A stretch of DNA of 64,000 bases from CAYSCZ01 sp964429655. GTDB lineage: Bacteria; Bacteroidota; Bacteroidia; Cytophagales; Cyclobacteriaceae. The position numbers and the translations under genes are program-made. The stretch covers positions 1 to 64,000 of the forward strand of contig CAYSCZ010000001.1 in the NCBI GenBank assembly GCA_964429655.1, in the 5' to 3' direction. Below are positions 61,757 through 64,000 of this stretch, piece by piece (positions within the stretch are counted from its first letter, which is position 1; each line of letters opens with the position of its first letter). Under the pieces are notes generated by a model. It was not told the DNA's origin, searched no databases, and was given only the letters and a program-made list of their open reading frames with translations.

Positions 61757-64000
61757 TTAATTTCTTGAAGATTCTAGACTTTCTTTTTTTGCTAACAGCA
61801 CTGCTTTGAAATCTCTAGGCATCACTTTGACAAACTTATCGATGTACCGCTCCCAGTCAAGCAATAATTCCTCAGCTACGCTACTGCCAGTAAATTTTAG
61901 ATGTTTCAATAACATAACTTTGATTAATTCAAGATCTTCATTTTCTATAGGATCCAAATCAACCATTTCAAGATTTACACTCTCACACAGATTTTCCGCC
62001 GGGTCAAATGCATAGGCTATGCCACCACTCATACCAGCGGCAAAATTTCTACCTACCGGACCTAAGACAAGCACCCTTCCTCCGGTCATATATTCACATC
62101 CATGATCACCGACTCCTTCTATCACAGCTTGTGCACCTGAATTTCTTACACAAAACCTTTCCCCCGCCATACCACTGATATAAGCTTCACCTGAGGTGGC
62201 CCCAAATAAGGCCACATTACCAACAATAATATTTTTGTTCCTGTTAAAGGTGGTTGAATAGGGGGGATATATTATTAATTGAGCGCCACACAATCCTTTT
62301 CCAAAATAATCGTTAGCATCACCTTCAAGTATAAATCTGATGCCTTTGGTACAAAATGCCCCGAAGCTCTGACCGGCAGAACCCTTGAACTGATATTGAA
62401 TGGTCCCCTCAGGCAGGCCATCCTTTTTATATTTTTTCGAAATTTCATGTGATAACATCGTTCCAACTGCCCTGTTGGTATTTTTGATAGGCATGAATCC
62501 TGAACAGACTTCATGCCTGGTGATTGATTCGGCGGTTCTCTTTATCAAGTCAAGGTCAATAACATCTTTTATTGGATGTTCTTGTTTTTTTGAATTATAT
62601 AGCGTGTCGTCATGCCTGGGCTCTTCTTTATGAAGTATATTTTCAAGTTTCAGGGTATTTAGTTTGGATAATGGCTTCTTATCAATAACTTTTAAGTTTT
62701 GAGATTGTCCTACCATTTCATTTACATTTCTAAAACCAAGTTCAGCCATTATACTCCTAAGTTCTTCAGTTAAGAATGTAAATAAGTTAACGACATGTTG
62801 AGGATCTCCACTAAATAGTTTTCTTAGTACGGGGTTTTGAGTGGCAACGCCTACAGGGCAGGTATTTAGGTGACATTTTCTCATCATAATGCAGCCCTCC
62901 GCGATAAGGGCAGCTGTAGAAACACCCCATTCTTCAGCACCAAGCAAGGTAGCGATAGCGATATCCCTTCCTGTTAATATTTTCCCATCGGTTTGTAGTA
63001 CAACACGACTTCTAAGTCCATTTTTGACCAGAGTTTGTTGCGCTTCAGCAAGACCAATCTCCCACGGTAGACCTGCATGCCTTATTGAGCTAAGCGGTGA
63101 AGCACCTGTACCCCCATCTGCTCCTGAAATCAAAATTGCGTCAGCAAATCCTTTAGCCACACCTGCAGCTATGGTACCAACACCTACTTCCGAAACTAGT
63201 TTAACATTTACTCTTGCGTTCCTATTTGAATTTTTCAGGTCAAAGATCAACTGGGCCAAATCTTCTATGGAATAAATATCATGATGGGGGGGTGGGGATA
63301 TTAAGCCCACACCTGGTGTTGAGTTTCTGACTTTGCCGATCCACTCATCGACCTTATGGCCAGGTAATTGACCGCCCTCACCTGGTTTAGCTCCCTGCGC
63401 AATTTTTATTTGGATTTCATCAGCTTCTGATAAATAATAACTGGTAACACCAAATCTCCCGGAAGCTACCTGCTTAATAGCAGACCTTTCAAGGTCTCCA
63501 TTCATTTTCCGTTGGTATCTGATTTCATCTTCGCCTCCTTCACCACTATTACTTTTGGCACCTATTCTATTCATCGCAATGGCAAGTGTTGCATGCGCTT
63601 CATGAGAAAGCGAACCGAACGACATTGCTCCGGTTGCGAAGCGTTTCAATATATTCTCGACAGGTTCTACTTCTTCGATGGGTATGCTATGACTTTTATT
63701 GAAATCAAATAGACTTCTAAGCGTAATAACTTTCGATGATTGTTCATTTACTCTCCGGCTATATTTCTGGAACAGCTCAAAATCACAAAGTTTTACTGAT
63801 TTTTGAAGCAAATGAATCGTGTCCGGATTTAATAGATGGGCCTCTCCTCTTTGCTTCCACTGATATATTCCGCCAAATTCAAGCTGACCGTTTTTACTTA
63901 GCGAGTACTTCTTTTTATGACGTATTTCTTTTTCAAATTGCTCAAAGCCAATGCCTGATATCCTTGAAGGGGTACCTTTAAAGCATTTATCAATTACTTT
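61757..64000 (-). CDS. gltB: Glutamate synthase, large subunit (5' end outside window)
   Basis: About 748 C-terminal residues, open to the right edge with no start in the window; the reading frame continues unbroken to 64000 (KVIDKCFKGTPSRISGIGF). Present: the FMN synthase domain (GGEDEIRYQRK, PGEGGQLPGHKV, SGADGGTGASPLSSIRHAG), the 3Fe-4S ligands CIMMRKCHLNTC (Cx5C, Cx4C), and the C-terminal beta-helix domain (FGATSGEAYISGMAGERFCVRN-like). The glutaminase domain with Cys1 is not visible. Operon with gltD. Confidence 0.96.
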   Translation of the reverse strand, partial: KVIDKCFKGTPSRISGIGFEQFEKEIRHKKKYSLSKNGQLEFGGIYQWKQRGEAHLLNPDTIHLLQKSVKLCDFELFQKYSRRVNEQSSKVITLRSLFDFNKSHSIPIEEVEPVENILKRFATGAMSFGSLSHEAHATLAIAMNRIGAKSNSGEGGEDEIRYQRKMNGDLERSAIKQVASGRFGVTSYYLSEADEIQIKIAQGAKPGEGGQLPGHKVDEWIGKVRNSTPGVGLISPPPHHDIYSIEDLAQLIFDLKNSNRNARVNVKLVSEVGVGTIAAGVAKGFADAILISGADGGTGASPLSSIRHAGLPWEIGLAEAQQTLVKNGLRSRVVLQTDGKILTGRDIAIATLLGAEEWGVSTAALIAEGCIMMRKCHLNTCPVGVATQNPVLRKLFSGDPQHVVNLFTFLTEELRSIMAELGFRNVNEMVGQSQNLKVIDKKPLSKLNTLKLENILHKEEPRHDDTLYNSKKQEHPIKDVIDLDLIKRTAESITRHEVCSGFMPIKNTNRAVGTMLSHEISKKYKKDGLPEGTIQYQFKGSAGQSFGAFCTKGIRFILEGDANDYFGKGLCGAQLIIYPPYSTTFNRNKNIIVGNVALFGATSGEAYISGMAGERFCVRNSGAQAVIEGVGDHGCEYMTGGRVLVLGPVGRNFAAGMSGGIAYAFDPAENLCESVNLEMVDLDPIENEDLELIKVMLLKHLKFTGSSVAEELLLDWERYIDKFVKVMPRDFKAVLLAKKESLESSRN

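Noticed and set aside
1..64000. CRISPR arrays, tRNA, rRNA, prophage, toxin-antitoxin pairs
   Set aside because: I looked for direct-repeat/spacer patterns, tRNA-like ends and the usual gene families on both strands and saw none; a tRNAscan or Infernal run would be decisive.

Overview
The window is AT-rich chromosomal DNA from a member of the Bacteroidota, most likely a Cytophagales-type marine or soil bacterium. This is inferred from several signs. Lipoprotein signals and families typical of the phylum (DUF4175, DUF6503-like, Ig-like lipoprotein) are present. Shine-Dalgarno sequences are mostly absent and TTG/GTG starts are common. Two promoters fit the phylum consensus (TTG, 17-23 bp, TAnnTTTG). 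YbeY carries the phylum-style active-site variant. No rRNA, tRNA, CRISPR array or intact transposase was seen.

Layout. 0-2.3 kb: the right end of a small inverted-repeat element, a glutamate-synthase-like gene tail, and a membrane-bound UDP-sugar 4,6-dehydratase. 2.6-9.9 kb: small unknown genes, then the trkA-trkH-lgt operon, an AGCS Na+/amino-acid symporter and a TesA-like lipoprotein esterase. 9.9-13.2 kb: a YbbA/YbbP ABC exporter divergent from tesA. 13.2-20.8 kb: ketoacyl-ACP synthase III, ilvE, cobalamin adenosyltransferase, class Ia ribonucleotide reductase (nrdB-nrdA), and rplU-rpmA. 20.8-35.5 kb: rhomboid protease, polyprenyl synthase, then a hopanoid locus: sulfotransferase, hpnA, a paraoxonase-like enzyme, hpnG, squalene-hopene cyclase, squalene synthase, ispH, hpnH, an Ntn acylase and hpnB. 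35.5-38.3 kb: an esterase and a graveyard of broken AcrA/AcrB efflux genes with a second copy of the inverted-repeat element. 38.3-46.9 kb: tag, a CrtA-like monooxygenase, a large GAF protein, an SDR, two TerB-like proteins and a GT4. 46.8-57.7 kb: a probable replication-origin neighbourhood, with a gene-free AT-rich stretch holding DnaA-box-like 9-mers at 48.7-49.0 kb, mnmG, and two parS-type palindromes just upstream of mnmG. 57.9-64 kb: a CnoX-like thioredoxin, a metallo-hydrolase, a hotdog thioesterase, and gltD-gltB (gltB runs off the right edge).

How the genes fit together. Squalene synthase, squalene-hopene cyclase and HpnG form one tightly overlapping leftward operon. IspH (isoprenoid precursor supply) and HpnH read rightward beside it. 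HpnH plus HpnG is the known route from hopene via adenosylhopane to ribosylhopane; HpnA and HpnB are hopanoid-associated sugar enzymes. The sulfotransferase and the paraoxonase-like enzyme that sandwich hpnA in one rightward operon are not part of the standard hopanoid gene set and are the best candidates here for an undescribed tailoring step.

A 168-169 bp transposase-less element occurs as two complete copies (31.8 and 37.6 kb) and one right end (position 1-55), all in the same orientation. Each copy touches a truncated coding remnant, so the element marks rearrangement points. The 5.6 kb between the two full copies carries the acylase, hpnB, an esterase and the broken efflux genes.
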